Shown piece by piece: positions 31,310 through 43,865 of a stretch of DNA of 64,000 bases. The notes under the pieces are model-generated. The model saw only the letters and a list, made by a program, of their open reading frames with translations, had not been told where the DNA came from and ran no database searches. The stretch's first letter is position 1. Every line of letters begins with the position of its first letter. Made by a program: the position numbers and the translations under genes. The DNA is taken from assembly GCF_004137085.1 (NCBI RefSeq), contig NZ_QYBC01000013.1, positions 124,001 to 188,000 on the forward strand. Direction: 5' to 3'. Origin of the DNA: Lichenibacterium ramalinae (lineage in GTDB: Bacteria; Pseudomonadota; Alphaproteobacteria; Rhizobiales; Beijerinckiaceae).

Positions 31310-31510
31310 ATGAGAACCATCGCCAAACTCGCCCATTTGGGCACCCAGGGCGGGCGCTTCCCGCTCCTCGACGTCATCGACAATGTGAAGCGCGTCCTGA
31401 GCGCCGCCGCCGACCGCCGCTCGACCCGCCCGCTTCAGGACCTGGACGGCTGGTCCGACCAGGCCGAAGTCGCCTATTACGAGGACTGCCGGGCCTGCCG
31501 CTGCCTGTGA
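31310..31510 (+). CDS. Small hypothetical protein with terminal CRACRC motif
   Basis: A 66-residue protein with a basic helical N-terminal part (MRTIAKLAHLG), an acidic C-terminal part and a closing DCRACRCL, a possible metal or disulfide site. A purine-rich AAGAAGAA precedes ATG 31310. There is no signal peptide or membrane segment. It is preceded by a long non-coding gap and convergent with prmA. I do not recognise it, and the modest SD leaves some doubt that it is a gene. Confidence 0.45.
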   Translation: MRTIAKLAHLGTQGGRFPLLDVIDNVKRVLSAAADRRSTRPLQDLDGWSDQAEVAYYEDCRACRCL

Positions 31511-31631
31511 TCGCGGCTCGAGCGCCGTCGCCGTCCCGCTGAGGCCGCGAGCCTCTGGCGGGCGGTCGGCGACACGGGCGGGTTCTGCAGCGCGAGCCCG
31601 TTCACGGGCGCGAGGCGCAGCACCGCTTCGA

Positions 31632-32576
31632 TCAAGGCCCCGGAGGCGCCAACCGCTTGCGCAGCGTCAGCGTGGCCCAGCCTTCGAGTTCGGCACGGCG
31701 CACCAGCGCGAAGCCCTGCGTGCCATAGGCCGACAGGATGCCGGGCGTGTCGCGCGGCAACAGCCCCGACAGGATGACGTCGGCGCCCGGAGCGGCGTGG
31801 GCCGCGATGGCCGGCGCCAGGGCCCGCAAGGGCCTGGCCAGGATGTTGGCCAGGATCAGGTCGTAGGGCGCCTGCCGCCGCAGCGTCGGATGGGCGAGAC
31901 CGGCCGCCACGACGGGACGGATGTGGGGGCCGACGCCGTTCAGGGCGGCATTGGCGCGCGCGGCGCGGACCGCGACGGCATCGAGGTCGCCGCAGAAGAT
32001 CTCTCGCTTGAGGGCCTTGGCCGCCGCCATGGCGAGCACGCCGGTGCCGGTGCCGAGGTCGACGATGCGGCGCGGGCGCCGGCGCTTCAACACGGCATCG
32101 AGCGCCAGGAGGCAGCCGCGCGTCGTGCCATGGTGGCCGGTCCCGAAAGCCAGGGCCGCCTCGATCTCGAGGGCGAGGTCGTTCGACCGCACGTCGTCGC
32201 GGTCGTGGCTGCCGTGCACCAGGAAGCGCCCGGCCCTCACCGGCGCGAGGCCGGTCAGCGAGCGCTGCACCCAATCCTGCTGGGCGATCTCCTCGGTCAC
32301 CATGGCGGCGGCCAGGTCTTCGCCCATCGTGTCGGCGATGAGGGCCCGGATGGCGTTCTCGTCGACGCTGCGGCCGAAGTAGATCTCGACGATCCAGGGT
32401 TTGGGATCGAGGGGGCTGGCTTCGTCCTCGAAGGAGGCCGCGGCCGTCTCGGCGGGGTCGAAGACCTCCATCACGAAATCGGCGGCCATGCGGGCCCGGT
32501 TCTCGTCGCAGGAGAACCGCAGCAGTTGCGCGGCGTCGTTGGGAGGGAGGCCTTCGAGCATGCCCGCGGCTAGCAC
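31632..32576 (-). CDS. prmA: Ribosomal protein L11 methyltransferase
   Basis: SAM-dependent enzyme that methylates ribosomal protein L11. In the 314-residue protein the N-terminal substrate domain spans about 1-130, followed by the catalytic domain with AFGTGHHGTTRGCL (about 155), the SAM loop VDLGTGTGVLA (about 183-193), GDLDAVAVRAA and DLILANILARPL. The start is MLAAGMLEG at 32576, but MLEG five codons later is also possible. Complete. No other translation genes are adjacent. Confidence 0.92.
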   Translation of the reverse strand: MLAAGMLEGLPPNDAAQLLRFSCDENRARMAADFVMEVFDPAETAAASFEDEASPLDPKPWIVEIYFGRSVDENAIRALIADTMGEDLAAAMVTEEIAQQDWVQRSLTGLAPVRAGRFLVHGSHDRDDVRSNDLALEIEAALAFGTGHHGTTRGCLLALDAVLKRRRPRRIVDLGTGTGVLAMAAAKALKREIFCGDLDAVAVRAARANAALNGVGPHIRPVVAAGLAHPTLRRQAPYDLILANILARPLRALAPAIAAHAAPGADVILSGLLPRDTPGILSAYGTQGFALVRRAELEGWATLTLRKRLAPPGP

Positions 32577-32647
32577 GGCGCGGCACCGGTGTCACCCGCG
32601 CCGCGCCAGAGGTCGATCGGGGGCGGTGTCCGCCCCGTCGGACCGGC

Positions 32648-32836
32648 TTACTTGCCCTTCTTCTTCGCCATGTGGTGGCCGACCGCGCAGCCGGCGGCGG
32701 CGCCGAGCAGGCCATGGTGGCCGGCCATGTGGCCGGCGACGCCGCCCGCGGCCGCGCCCGTGAGGCAGCCCGCCGAAGCGACGTTGACGGAACCCACGAG
32801 AGCGAGGGCGGCGACGGACAGGATGAGGCTACGCAT
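32648..32836 (-). CDS. Small exported glycine-zipper protein
   Basis: A 62-residue protein with a signal peptide (1-22, ending ASAG), then a Gly/Ala/His-rich segment with glycine-zipper spacing (GAAAGGVAGHMAGHHG, then GAAAGCAVGHHM) and a basic end (KKKGK). Two cysteines (GCLTG, AGCAV) may pair. GAAGGAGT precedes ATG 32836 at good spacing. The family resembles short outer-membrane or periplasmic glycine-zipper proteins; the role is unknown. Confidence 0.7.
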   Translation of the reverse strand: MRSLILSVAALALVGSVNVASAGCLTGAAAGGVAGHMAGHHGLLGAAAGCAVGHHMAKKKGK

Positions 32837-33136
32837 GGCGGAACTCCTTCTGTGGGACAGGGGCCGCGGGATCCGCGGCGATGGCGCCTTCGCCGACGGC
32901 GAAACCGCCCCCTTCTCGTCACGACAACGTGCAGACCCGGCAAGCGTTCGCCGGCCGGCGCGAATTCCCGGTCGCCGCGAGCGAGGTGCCGGCCGCGACA
33001 CGCGCTGCCCCCCGAACGGGGCCTGGAGGCCGGCGCCACGGCGGCATCGGCTTTCTCCGAGTCGCCTCGACGACCCCGAGCCGACGACACTGCCCTCGAT
33101 CCGAGCGGGAGCGGATCCTCCGCAGGAGTAAGCGCC
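32837..33136. other. 300-base intergenic region
   Basis: No gene is seen. It contains TTCGCCGACGGCGAA at 32889-32903, the same TTCGCC-N3-GGCGAA palindrome found in the 1619-2062 gap. It lies 3' of the copper-binding gene and 5' of the glycine-zipper gene. Confidence 0.45.
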
Positions 33137-33469
33137 CTAGGCCGCCATGCCGCTGCAGGACTCGGCGCAGCGACGGCAGGCCGCCACGCACTCGTCCATA
33201 TCGCCGACCCGCTCGCAGCTGTCGGCGCACAGGCGGCAGATTTCGGCGCATTCCCCGGCGAGATGCCGTGCGTGCGGCGAGCCGAGGATCATGAAATGCG
33301 CGTGGGTCCGGCACATTTCCGAGCAGGACAGCATCAGCCGCATGTGCTCCTGCTCGACGTGGGCGCCCCCGACCGCGAGGCAGTGGTTGGTGGCCATGCC
33401 GAGGCAGATGCCGTAGCAGGCGAGGCAGGCTTCGATGCAGGCGCGGGTCTCGGGCGACGGTCTCGCCAT
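33137..33469 (-). CDS. Cys-rich four-helix-bundle copper-binding protein (DUF326/Csp type)
   Basis: A 110-residue cytosolic protein with 15 cysteines arranged as CxxxC and CxxC pairs along four helices (ACIEACLACYGIC, CSEMC, CAEICRLCADSC, CVAACRRCAESC). This is the pattern of Csp-like copper-storage proteins and DUF326 proteins. There is no signal peptide, so it matches the cytosolic Csp3 type, which buffers Cu(I). The start is ATG 33469. An inverted repeat, TGACAAGAATTGTCA, lies about 110 bases upstream and may be its operator. Confidence 0.85.
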   Translation of the reverse strand: MARPSPETRACIEACLACYGICLGMATNHCLAVGGAHVEQEHMRLMLSCSEMCRTHAHFMILGSPHARHLAGECAEICRLCADSCERVGDMDECVAACRRCAESCSGMAA

Positions 33470-33580
33470 GGGGTAGCTCCTCGGTTGCCGGGGTCGGACG
33501 GATCCCTCCCGCACCGAACCCGCGGGGGTCCGCGCAGGTTCGTCCCGACCGGGCCCGCGACCCTGCGGGCCTGGACATTC

Positions 33581-33595
33581 TGACAAGAATTGTCA
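33581..33595. promoter_or_regulatory. Inverted repeat between the copper-protein and M16 genes
   Basis: TGACAAGAATTGTCA has 6-bp arms and a 3-base spacer. It lies in the divergent region about 110 bases from each start. It could serve either gene, and metal-responsive control of the copper protein is a reasonable guess. Confidence 0.4.
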
Positions 33596-33694
33596 CATTG
33601 GGCGGGAGAACCCGCCCCCAAGGCGGGCTCGGGTCCGCGGGGAGGATTGGCTCGGCGGACGCCGCCGACCCCTCCAGCGCGTAGACCCCGACCC

Positions 33695-35050
33695 ATGTCT
33701 CCTGCCGCTCCGCTTTCCCCATCCGCCCTGGGTCTCAACCTCGCCGCGAGCGAGGGCACAACCGGCACCGGCCCGAACATCAGGACCGGGCGCCTCGCCA
33801 ACGGCCTCGAGATCGTGGTGATCCCGGACCATCGCGCCCCGGTCGTGACCCACATGGTGTGGTACCGCAACGGCTCGGCCGACGACCCGGTGGGCAAGTC
33901 CGGCATCGCGCATTTCCTCGAGCACCTGATGTTCAAGGGGACCGCCACCCACCCGCAGGGACGCTTCTCCGAAACCGTCGCGGAACTGGGCGGGCAGGAG
34001 AATGCCTTCACATCCAACGACTACACGGCCTATTTCCAGCGCATCGCCAAGGAACACCTCGGCACGCTGATGGGCTTCGAGGCCGATCGCATGACCGGCC
34101 TCGTCCTGTCCGACGCCGTCGTCGACCCCGAGCGGGACGTCGTGCTGGAGGAGCGCCGCATGCGCACCGACACCGACCCGTCCCAGCAGCTGTCGGAAGC
34201 CGTGCAGGCGACGCTCTTCTCCAGCCACCCCTACGGCAAACCGATCATCGGCTGGAAGCACGAGATCGAGACGCTCGATCGGCGCGACGCCCTCGCCTAC
34301 TACAGCCGCTTCTACACCCCCGAGAACGCCATCCTGATCGTCGCCGGCGACGTCGACTTCGACGAGGTGAAGCGCCTCGCCGAGGACAGCTACGGCAGGA
34401 TCGAGGCCCGCGGCGAGGCACCGGTGCGCCGGCGCCCGCAGGAGCCGCCGCCCCATGCCCACCGGCTCGTCACGCTGGCGGATCCCAAGGTCGAGCAGCC
34501 CAGCGCCCAGCGCGTCTACCTCGTGCCCTCCTACCGGACCGGCGGCCGCGACGCGATGGCGCTCGAAGTGCTGGCGCACCATCTCGGCGGCGGCCAAACC
34601 TCGATGCTGTACCGCGCCCTGGTGCTGGAGCAGCGGATCGCGGTAGCGGCCGGGGCCTACTACATGGGCACGTCGCTCGACGACACGCGCTTCTACGTCT
34701 GGGCCATGCCGGGCGAGGGCGTGACGCTCGAAGCGCTGGATGCCGCCGTGGACGGCGTGGTGGCCGAGGTCGCCACGACGCTGGCGGAGGCGGGCGACCT
34801 CGCCCGCGCCAAGACGCGGCTCATCGCCGACGCCGTCTACGCCCAGGACAGCCAGGCGACGCTGGCGCGGTGGTACGGCGCCGCGCTGACGACGGGGCTG
34901 ACCGCCGAGGACGTGGCCGGCTGGCCGGACGGCATCGAGGCCGTGACGGCCGAGGACGTGCGCGACGCCGCCGCCGCCTGGCTGTCGAAGAAGCGCGCCG
35001 TGACGGGCTTCCTGCTGCCCGAGGCCGAGCCGGGCAGCGACGCCGCCTGA
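33695..35050 (+). CDS. M16-family zinc peptidase, catalytic subunit
   Basis: Predicted processing peptidase-like enzyme of 451 residues, with the inverted zinc motif HFLEH at about 70-74 (GIAHFLEHLMFKGT) and the downstream conserved glutamate region ERDVVLEERRMR. It has the two-lobed LuxS/M16 fold typical of the mitochondrial processing peptidase beta relative. I choose ATG 33695; the frame is open from 33590 but that leader is Pro/Arg-rich and unlikely. Its partner M16 gene begins 71 bases on, and the two probably form a heterodimer. Confidence 0.9.
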   Translation: MSPAAPLSPSALGLNLAASEGTTGTGPNIRTGRLANGLEIVVIPDHRAPVVTHMVWYRNGSADDPVGKSGIAHFLEHLMFKGTATHPQGRFSETVAELGGQENAFTSNDYTAYFQRIAKEHLGTLMGFEADRMTGLVLSDAVVDPERDVVLEERRMRTDTDPSQQLSEAVQATLFSSHPYGKPIIGWKHEIETLDRRDALAYYSRFYTPENAILIVAGDVDFDEVKRLAEDSYGRIEARGEAPVRRRPQEPPPHAHRLVTLADPKVEQPSAQRVYLVPSYRTGGRDAMALEVLAHHLGGGQTSMLYRALVLEQRIAVAAGAYYMGTSLDDTRFYVWAMPGEGVTLEALDAAVDGVVAEVATTLAEAGDLARAKTRLIADAVYAQDSQATLARWYGAALTTGLTAEDVAGWPDGIEAVTAEDVRDAAAAWLSKKRAVTGFLLPEAEPGSDAA

Positions 35051-35121
35051 CACGCCCACCACCCTGCCCACCGGCGCGGCCCGCCCGCGCCGGCCTCCGC
35101 TTCTCGCGTTTCGGATCCGTC

Positions 35122-36402
35122 ATGACTGCCTATGCCGCCACCCAGCCCGTGTCCCGCGCCGCGACCGTGCAGAAGGTCCGTTCGCCGGGGGGGATCGAGG
35201 CCTGGCTGGTCGAGGACTATGCGGTGCCGCTCGTCGCCGTCGACTTCTCCTTCAAGGGCGGCGCCGCCCAGGACCCGACGGCCAAGGCCGGGGTGGCCGC
35301 CATGATGGCGAGCCTCCTCGACGAGGGGGCCGGGGACATGGACTCCGAGCATTTCCATCGCGCGCTCGACGACCGCGCCATCGAGATCTCGTTCGGGGCC
35401 GATCGCGACGCCGTTTCGGGCCGGCTGAAGACGCTGAGCCGCTCGGTGGACGAGGCCTTCGACCTGCTGCGCCTCGCCATGACGTCGCCGCGCTTCGACG
35501 CCGACGCCGTCGATCGGGTGCGCGCCCAGATCACGGCCGGATTCCGGCGCGAAGCCAAGGACCCGGATGCGCTGGCGGGCCGGGGCTGGCGCGAAGCCGC
35601 CTTCCCGGGCCATCCCTACGGGCTCGCCGTGCGGGGCACGGCCGAGACGCTCGCCGGCGTCGGGCGCGGCGACCTCGTCGAGGCCTATCGCGGCGCGCTC
35701 GTGCGCCGCGACCTCAAGATCGCGGTCGTGGGCGCCATCGACGCCGCCAAGCTCGGAGGGCTTCTCGACCGGGCCTTCGGCGACCTGCCGGCCACCGGCG
35801 ACCTCGTCGCGGTGGCGCCCGTGCTGGTGGCGGCCGGCGGGCGGCCCCAGGTCATCGACCTCGACATCCCGCAGTCGACCATCCGCTTCGGCCTGCCCGG
35901 CATCCCGCGCCGCGACCCCGACCACATGGCCGCCGTCGTGGTGAACCACATCCTGGGCGGCGGCGTCTTCTCCGCCCGGCTGTTCCGCGAGGTGCGCGAG
36001 AAGCGCGGCCTCGCCTATTCGGTCTATTCCCACCTGTCGACCTTCGAGCGCACCGCCATCTTCGGCGGCGGCACCTCGACCAAGAACGAGCGCGCCAAGG
36101 AATCGCTCGACGTCATCGGCCAGCAGATCGACGAACTCGCCACCGACGGGCCGACCGAGGAGGAACTCGACAAGGCCAAGAAGTTCCTGACCGGCTCCTA
36201 CGCGCTGCGCTTCGACACGTCGCTGAAGATCGCCAGCCAGCTCGTCAACCTGCAGACCGAGGGCTTCGACGTGGCCTATCTCGACGAGCGCAACGGCATG
36301 ATCGAGGCCGTGACGCTGGCGGATGCCAAGCGCGTCGGCGCCCGCATGCTGGGCGCCGGCCCGTTGCTGGTGACCGTGGTGGGGCGGCCCGAGGGGCTGT
36401 GA
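35122..36402 (+). CDS. M16-family peptidase-like protein, non-catalytic subunit
   Basis: A 426-residue homologue of the preceding gene that lacks the HxxEH zinc motif: the matching segment reads GVAAMMASLLDEG. It keeps the C-terminal substrate-binding pattern (ILGGGVFSARLFREVREKRGLAYSVYS). Paired M16 proteins in alphaproteobacteria have one active and one inactive partner, as in mitochondrial MPP. The start is ATG 35122. Cotranscribed with the catalytic gene. Confidence 0.9.
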   Translation: MTAYAATQPVSRAATVQKVRSPGGIEAWLVEDYAVPLVAVDFSFKGGAAQDPTAKAGVAAMMASLLDEGAGDMDSEHFHRALDDRAIEISFGADRDAVSGRLKTLSRSVDEAFDLLRLAMTSPRFDADAVDRVRAQITAGFRREAKDPDALAGRGWREAAFPGHPYGLAVRGTAETLAGVGRGDLVEAYRGALVRRDLKIAVVGAIDAAKLGGLLDRAFGDLPATGDLVAVAPVLVAAGGRPQVIDLDIPQSTIRFGLPGIPRRDPDHMAAVVVNHILGGGVFSARLFREVREKRGLAYSVYSHLSTFERTAIFGGGTSTKNERAKESLDVIGQQIDELATDGPTEEELDKAKKFLTGSYALRFDTSLKIASQLVNLQTEGFDVAYLDERNGMIEAVTLADAKRVGARMLGAGPLLVTVVGRPEGL

Positions 36403-36506
36403 GGCGGGGCGGGCCGGGGGGCGGAGCGCTGCCCCGGCCCGCGATCGGGATTGTTAAGCTTCGCATGGGCTGATGGCGCGTCGTCCCGCGTCCCGAGGTA
36501 TCGCCC

Positions 36507-37136
36507 ATGTCCCGACTGCCCGCGCTCCGGCCCTGTCTGGTCCTGGCGGGCGCGGCGCCCTGGCTGGCGGGCTGCGCCGGCACCGCCCTCACCGACCGGG
36601 ACTGCATGACGCGCGTCATGTACTTCGAGTCGAACCGCTCGAGCCCGGACGGCATGCTGGCGGTCGGCACCACGGTGATGAACCGGCTGCAGTCGCCCAA
36701 ATACCCCAAGAGCGTCTGCGAGGTCGTCGGCCAGCCCCACCAGTTCGCGCCCGGCGCGCTCGACAAGCCCATGGTGCCGCGGCTCGCCGCCCGCGCCTCG
36801 GCGGTGGCCGAGCGCGTGCTGGCGGGCGAGCGCCACCCCGCGCTCGGGCCCGACGCGCTGTTCTTCCACACCGCCGGCTACACGTTCCCGTACAACAACA
36901 TGCATTACGTGCTGGTGGCGGGCGGCAACGCCTTCTACGAGAAGCGCAGCCCCGGCGAGATCGCCGCCCTGGCGCGCTACACGCCGCGGCCGGCCGCGCC
37001 CGAGACGCCCCGCCAGGACGGGGCGGGCTTCGGCGATGGGGCGAGCTTCGGCGATGGGGCGGCCGAACCCGCCGAGGCCCCGGCGCCGGAGGGCGACGCC
37101 CCGGAGGATGCGCGGCCCCCCGCCGGCGACGAGTGA
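36507..37136 (+). CDS. Cell-wall hydrolase (SleB-like) lipoprotein
   Basis: A 209-residue lipoprotein with lipobox LAGC at about 20-23, then a SleB-like Hydrolase_2 domain: DCMTRVMYFESNRSSPDGML (with the family glutamate), VGTTVMNRLQSPKYPKSVC, QFAPGA and FFHTAGYTFPYNN. It ends in a low-complexity Pro/Ala/Glu tail with a duplicated GDGA motif. Such enzymes cut peptidoglycan cross-walls. It lies directly before dnaG, 81 bases away. The promoter of dnaG probably lies between them (TTGTTG and CTATAT about 16 bases apart). Confidence 0.85.
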   Translation: MSRLPALRPCLVLAGAAPWLAGCAGTALTDRDCMTRVMYFESNRSSPDGMLAVGTTVMNRLQSPKYPKSVCEVVGQPHQFAPGALDKPMVPRLAARASAVAERVLAGERHPALGPDALFFHTAGYTFPYNNMHYVLVAGGNAFYEKRSPGEIAALARYTPRPAAPETPRQDGAGFGDGASFGDGAAEPAEAPAPEGDAPEDARPPAGDE

Positions 37137-37217
37137 GGGGGCTCCCGCGGTTCGTCCGCCGCGCCGCGACGGGCCGCCCCGATTGTTGCGGCACCGTGTC
37201 GGCGCTATATCGAACCC

Positions 37218-39158
37218 ATGCGCTTCACCCCTGAGTTCCTCGAGGAGATCAAGACGCGGGTGAACGTGTCGGACGTCGTGGGCCGGCGCGTCCGCCTCAA
37301 GAAGGAGGGGCGCGAGTGGCGCGGCCTGTCGCCCTTCAACGCCGAGCGGACGCCCTCCTTCTTCGTCAACGACGCCAAGATGGCCTGGTTCGACTTCTCG
37401 TCCGGGCGCAACGGCAACATCTTCGACTTCGTCATGGCGACGGACGGGCTGTCGTTCCCCGAGGCCGTCGAGGCGCTGGCGGGGGAGGCGGGGCTCGACC
37501 TGCCGAAGGCGACCCCGGACTCCGTCGAACGGGAGAAGAAGCGTGCCGGCCTCGTCGAGGTGCTGGAGATGGCGGCGCAGTTCTTCACCGCGACGCTGAA
37601 GGGCTCGGGCGGCGCCCGGGGCCGCGACTATGTCGCGTCCCGCGGCATCGCGCCCGCCGTCCAGGCCGAGTTTCGCCTCGGCTACGCGCCGGCCGAGCGC
37701 TACGCGTTGCGCGACCACCTGGCGGGCCGCGGGGCGTCGCCCGAGGTGATGATGGAGGCGGGCCTGCTCAACCACGGCGAGGGGATCGCCGTGCCCTACG
37801 ACAAGTTCCGCGACCGGGTGATCTTCCCCATCCAGGACCGGTCGGGCCGGGTGATCGCCTTCGGCGGCCGGGCGCTCGAAGCCGGCGTGCCGGCCAAGTA
37901 CCTGAACTCCCCCGAAACACCGCTCTTCCACAAGGGCAAGCTGCTTTACAACCACCACCGGGCCCGCAAGCCCGCGCAGGACCGCGGCGCCGTCGTCTCG
38001 GTCGAGGGCTACATCGACGTCATCGCCATGACGGCGGCCGGCTTCCCCAATGTGGTGGCGGGCCTCGGCACGGCGCTGACCCTCGATCAGTGCGAGCTGC
38101 TCTGGCGCATGTCGCCCGAGCCGATCCTGTGCTTCGACGGCGACGGGGCCGGGCGCCGTGCCGCCGCCAAGGCGCTGGACACGGCGCTGCCGGCCATCAC
38201 GCCCGAGAAGACGCTGCGCTTCGCCTTCCTGCCGGATGGCCAGGACCCGGACGACCTCGCGAAATCCGGGGGCGAAACCGCCATCGCGGCCGTGCTGGCC
38301 GGCGCCAGGCCCCTCGTCGACGTCCTGTGGGGCCGCGAGGTGGAGGCACACCCGCTCGACACGCCCGAGCGGCGTGCCGGTTTGAAGCGCCGGCTCGCCG
38401 ACCTCGCCCTGCAGATCGGCGACGAGACGCTGCGCCGCTACTACCAGCAGGAACTCTATGGCCGGCTCGACGCCCTGACGGGCCCGGCGCGGCGCGGGCC
38501 GGCCTCCGGGCCGGGCCCGCGCGCCCAGCGGCCCCCGTTCCAGGCCAATGGCGCCCGGCCCCGCTTCGGCGCCCCGCCGCCGCTGCGCGGCTACCGCGGC
38601 TCGGCCCCGGCGCATCTCGGGGCCGGCTTCGCGCTGCCGGCCCAGGCCGGTCCCGGCGGTTTCGCCCGCCGCGACGTCGAGATCCTCTCCATCGTGATGA
38701 ACCACCCGGCGCTGCTCGACCGGTATGCCGAGGACCTCGCCCACCTCGCGCTCGACAACCCCGACATGGCACGGCTGCGCGACACGATGGTGGGCCTGCT
38801 CGACGACCACGTGCCCGACCACGAGGGCTTCAAGGCGGCGCTCGACGCCCGCGGCGCGGGCGATCTCCGCCGCCGCGTCCAGGCCGTCGCTGACCGCGCG
38901 CCGCTCTGGTCGACCGACCCTTCCGCCGCCATCGAGGACGCCGAACTGAGTTTGCGCCAGGCCATGGCCTTGCACCGGAGGGCGCGGGAATTACATAGAG
39001 ACTTGCAGGAAGCCCGCGATGCGCTCGCCAGAGACCCGTCGGAGGCGCGTTTGGCCGAACTTCGTGACATCCAGACCAGCCTTTCGGCGGTGGAGGGAAC
39101 GGAGGCGATGGTCGATGGTTATGGAACCCTGTCGGGCCATAACCCTTCGGGGGACTGA
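37218..39158 (+). CDS. dnaG: DNA primase DnaG, zinc-finger ligands absent
   Basis: Makes RNA primers for replication. The 646-residue protein has an N-terminal zinc-binding-like domain (1-100), a TOPRIM catalytic core with [16 protein letters not shown] and [11 protein letters not shown] (about 255-330), and a C-terminal DnaB-interaction helical domain after a Pro-rich linker (about 425-480). The usual CHC2 zinc pattern is replaced: SPFN where C-P-F-H is expected and DFSSG where C-F-G-C is expected, so all four ligands are missing. ATG 37218 is used. It is followed by rpoD, as in the classical macromolecular synthesis operon. Confidence 0.95.
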   Translation: MRFTPEFLEEIKTRVNVSDVVGRRVRLKKEGREWRGLSPFNAERTPSFFVNDAKMAWFDFSSGRNGNIFDFVMATDGLSFPEAVEALAGEAGLDLPKATPDSVEREKKRAGLVEVLEMAAQFFTATLKGSGGARGRDYVASRGIAPAVQAEFRLGYAPAERYALRDHLAGRGASPEVMMEAGLLNHGEGIAVPYDKFRDRVIFPIQDRSGRVIAFGGRALEAGVPAKYLNSPETPLFHKGKLLYNHHRARKPAQDRGAVVSVEGYIDVIAMTAAGFPNVVAGLGTALTLDQCELLWRMSPEPILCFDGDGAGRRAAAKALDTALPAITPEKTLRFAFLPDGQDPDDLAKSGGETAIAAVLAGARPLVDVLWGREVEAHPLDTPERRAGLKRRLADLALQIGDETLRRYYQQELYGRLDALTGPARRGPASGPGPRAQRPPFQANGARPRFGAPPPLRGYRGSAPAHLGAGFALPAQAGPGGFARRDVEILSIVMNHPALLDRYAEDLAHLALDNPDMARLRDTMVGLLDDHVPDHEGFKAALDARGAGDLRRRVQAVADRAPLWSTDPSAAIEDAELSLRQAMALHRRARELHRDLQEARDALARDPSEARLAELRDIQTSLSAVEGTEAMVDGYGTLSGHNPSGD

Positions 39159-39312
39159 GGATCCTGGCGCGTTTCCTGCGTCATGGTTAATTCGGAATTT
39201 ACAGCCTTGGCCGATGGTCCTCGGCGGGACGTCAGCGGGGCCGGGGTCGGGCATGAGCACAGGATTTCAGGCGAGCGCGTCCGGCGGGGCACGCGGCCGG
39301 TCGGAGCGGACG

Positions 39313-41364
<2,052 letters not shown>

Positions 41365-41407
41365 ATCGGGACGGTCGGAACCCGCCGGATCGCCCCAGAC
41401 GACCGAG

Positions 41408-41432
41408 GCCCGGGAGCGATCCCGGGCTTTTT
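41408..41432 (+). terminator. Intrinsic terminator of rpoD
   Basis: Perfect 8-bp arms, GCCCGGGA and TCCCGGGC, with a GCGA loop and five T residues, 43 bases after the rpoD stop. Confidence 0.9.
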
Positions 41433-41570
41433 CACGTCCGCGTCAAGGCGCCGTTCAGCACGTCCGCAGAGTCGGCCGCCGCGGGACATCCGGCACAGGA
41501 CCCGTTAAGGCTGCAGGGTCCAGGCTTCCCCAGCGTCGCGGCCACCCCGCGCACAGCCACGGGGATCGAC

Positions 41571-41816
41571 ATGCCGCGCACCGAGCGACCGACGGAGGAT
41601 GCCCTCGCCGAGCGGTCGTCGCGCAGCCCCGTCAGCGTGGCGATCCTGGCGGCGCTGGCCTTCGTGCCGGTCGTGGTGGCGGCGGGCTTCCTGACCGATA
41701 CGGCCGCGTTTCGCTCCGCCGCCGTGCCGGGCGACATCTCGGTCCTGGCGCTGCGCGGCGTCTTCGACGGCGGACCGGGCGAACGCCCGCCCGCCCCGGC
41801 CCGCGCCGGCTTCTGA
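41571..41816 (+). CDS. Single-pass membrane hypothetical protein
   Basis: An 81-residue protein with a polar N-terminus (about 1-20), one transmembrane helix (VSVAILAALAFVPVVVAAGF, 21-40) and a short Pro-rich tail. GGGGAT precedes ATG 41571. It ends immediately before the 16-bp tandem repeat and is convergent with mccA. I do not recognise it. Confidence 0.5.
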   Translation: MPRTERPTEDALAERSSRSPVSVAILAALAFVPVVVAAGFLTDTAAFRSAAVPGDISVLALRGVFDGGPGERPPAPARAGF

Positions 41817-41817
41817 C

Positions 41818-41889
41818 CTGGCGCGTCACCGCGCTGGCGCGTCACCGCGCTGGCGCGTCACCGCGCTGGCGCGTCACCGCGCTGGCGCG

Positions 41890-41905
<16 letters not shown>
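41818..41905. repeat. 16-bp tandem repeat between convergent genes
   Basis: Five perfect, uninterrupted copies of CTGGCGCGTCACCGCG at 41818-41897 and an 8-base partial copy to 41905. There are no spacers, so it is a minisatellite and not CRISPR. The last complete copy carries the stop codon of mccA on the minus strand (TCA at 41890-41892). Perfect identity implies recent expansion. Confidence 0.95.
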
Positions 41906-43863
<1,958 letters not shown>

Positions 43864-43865
43864 CG

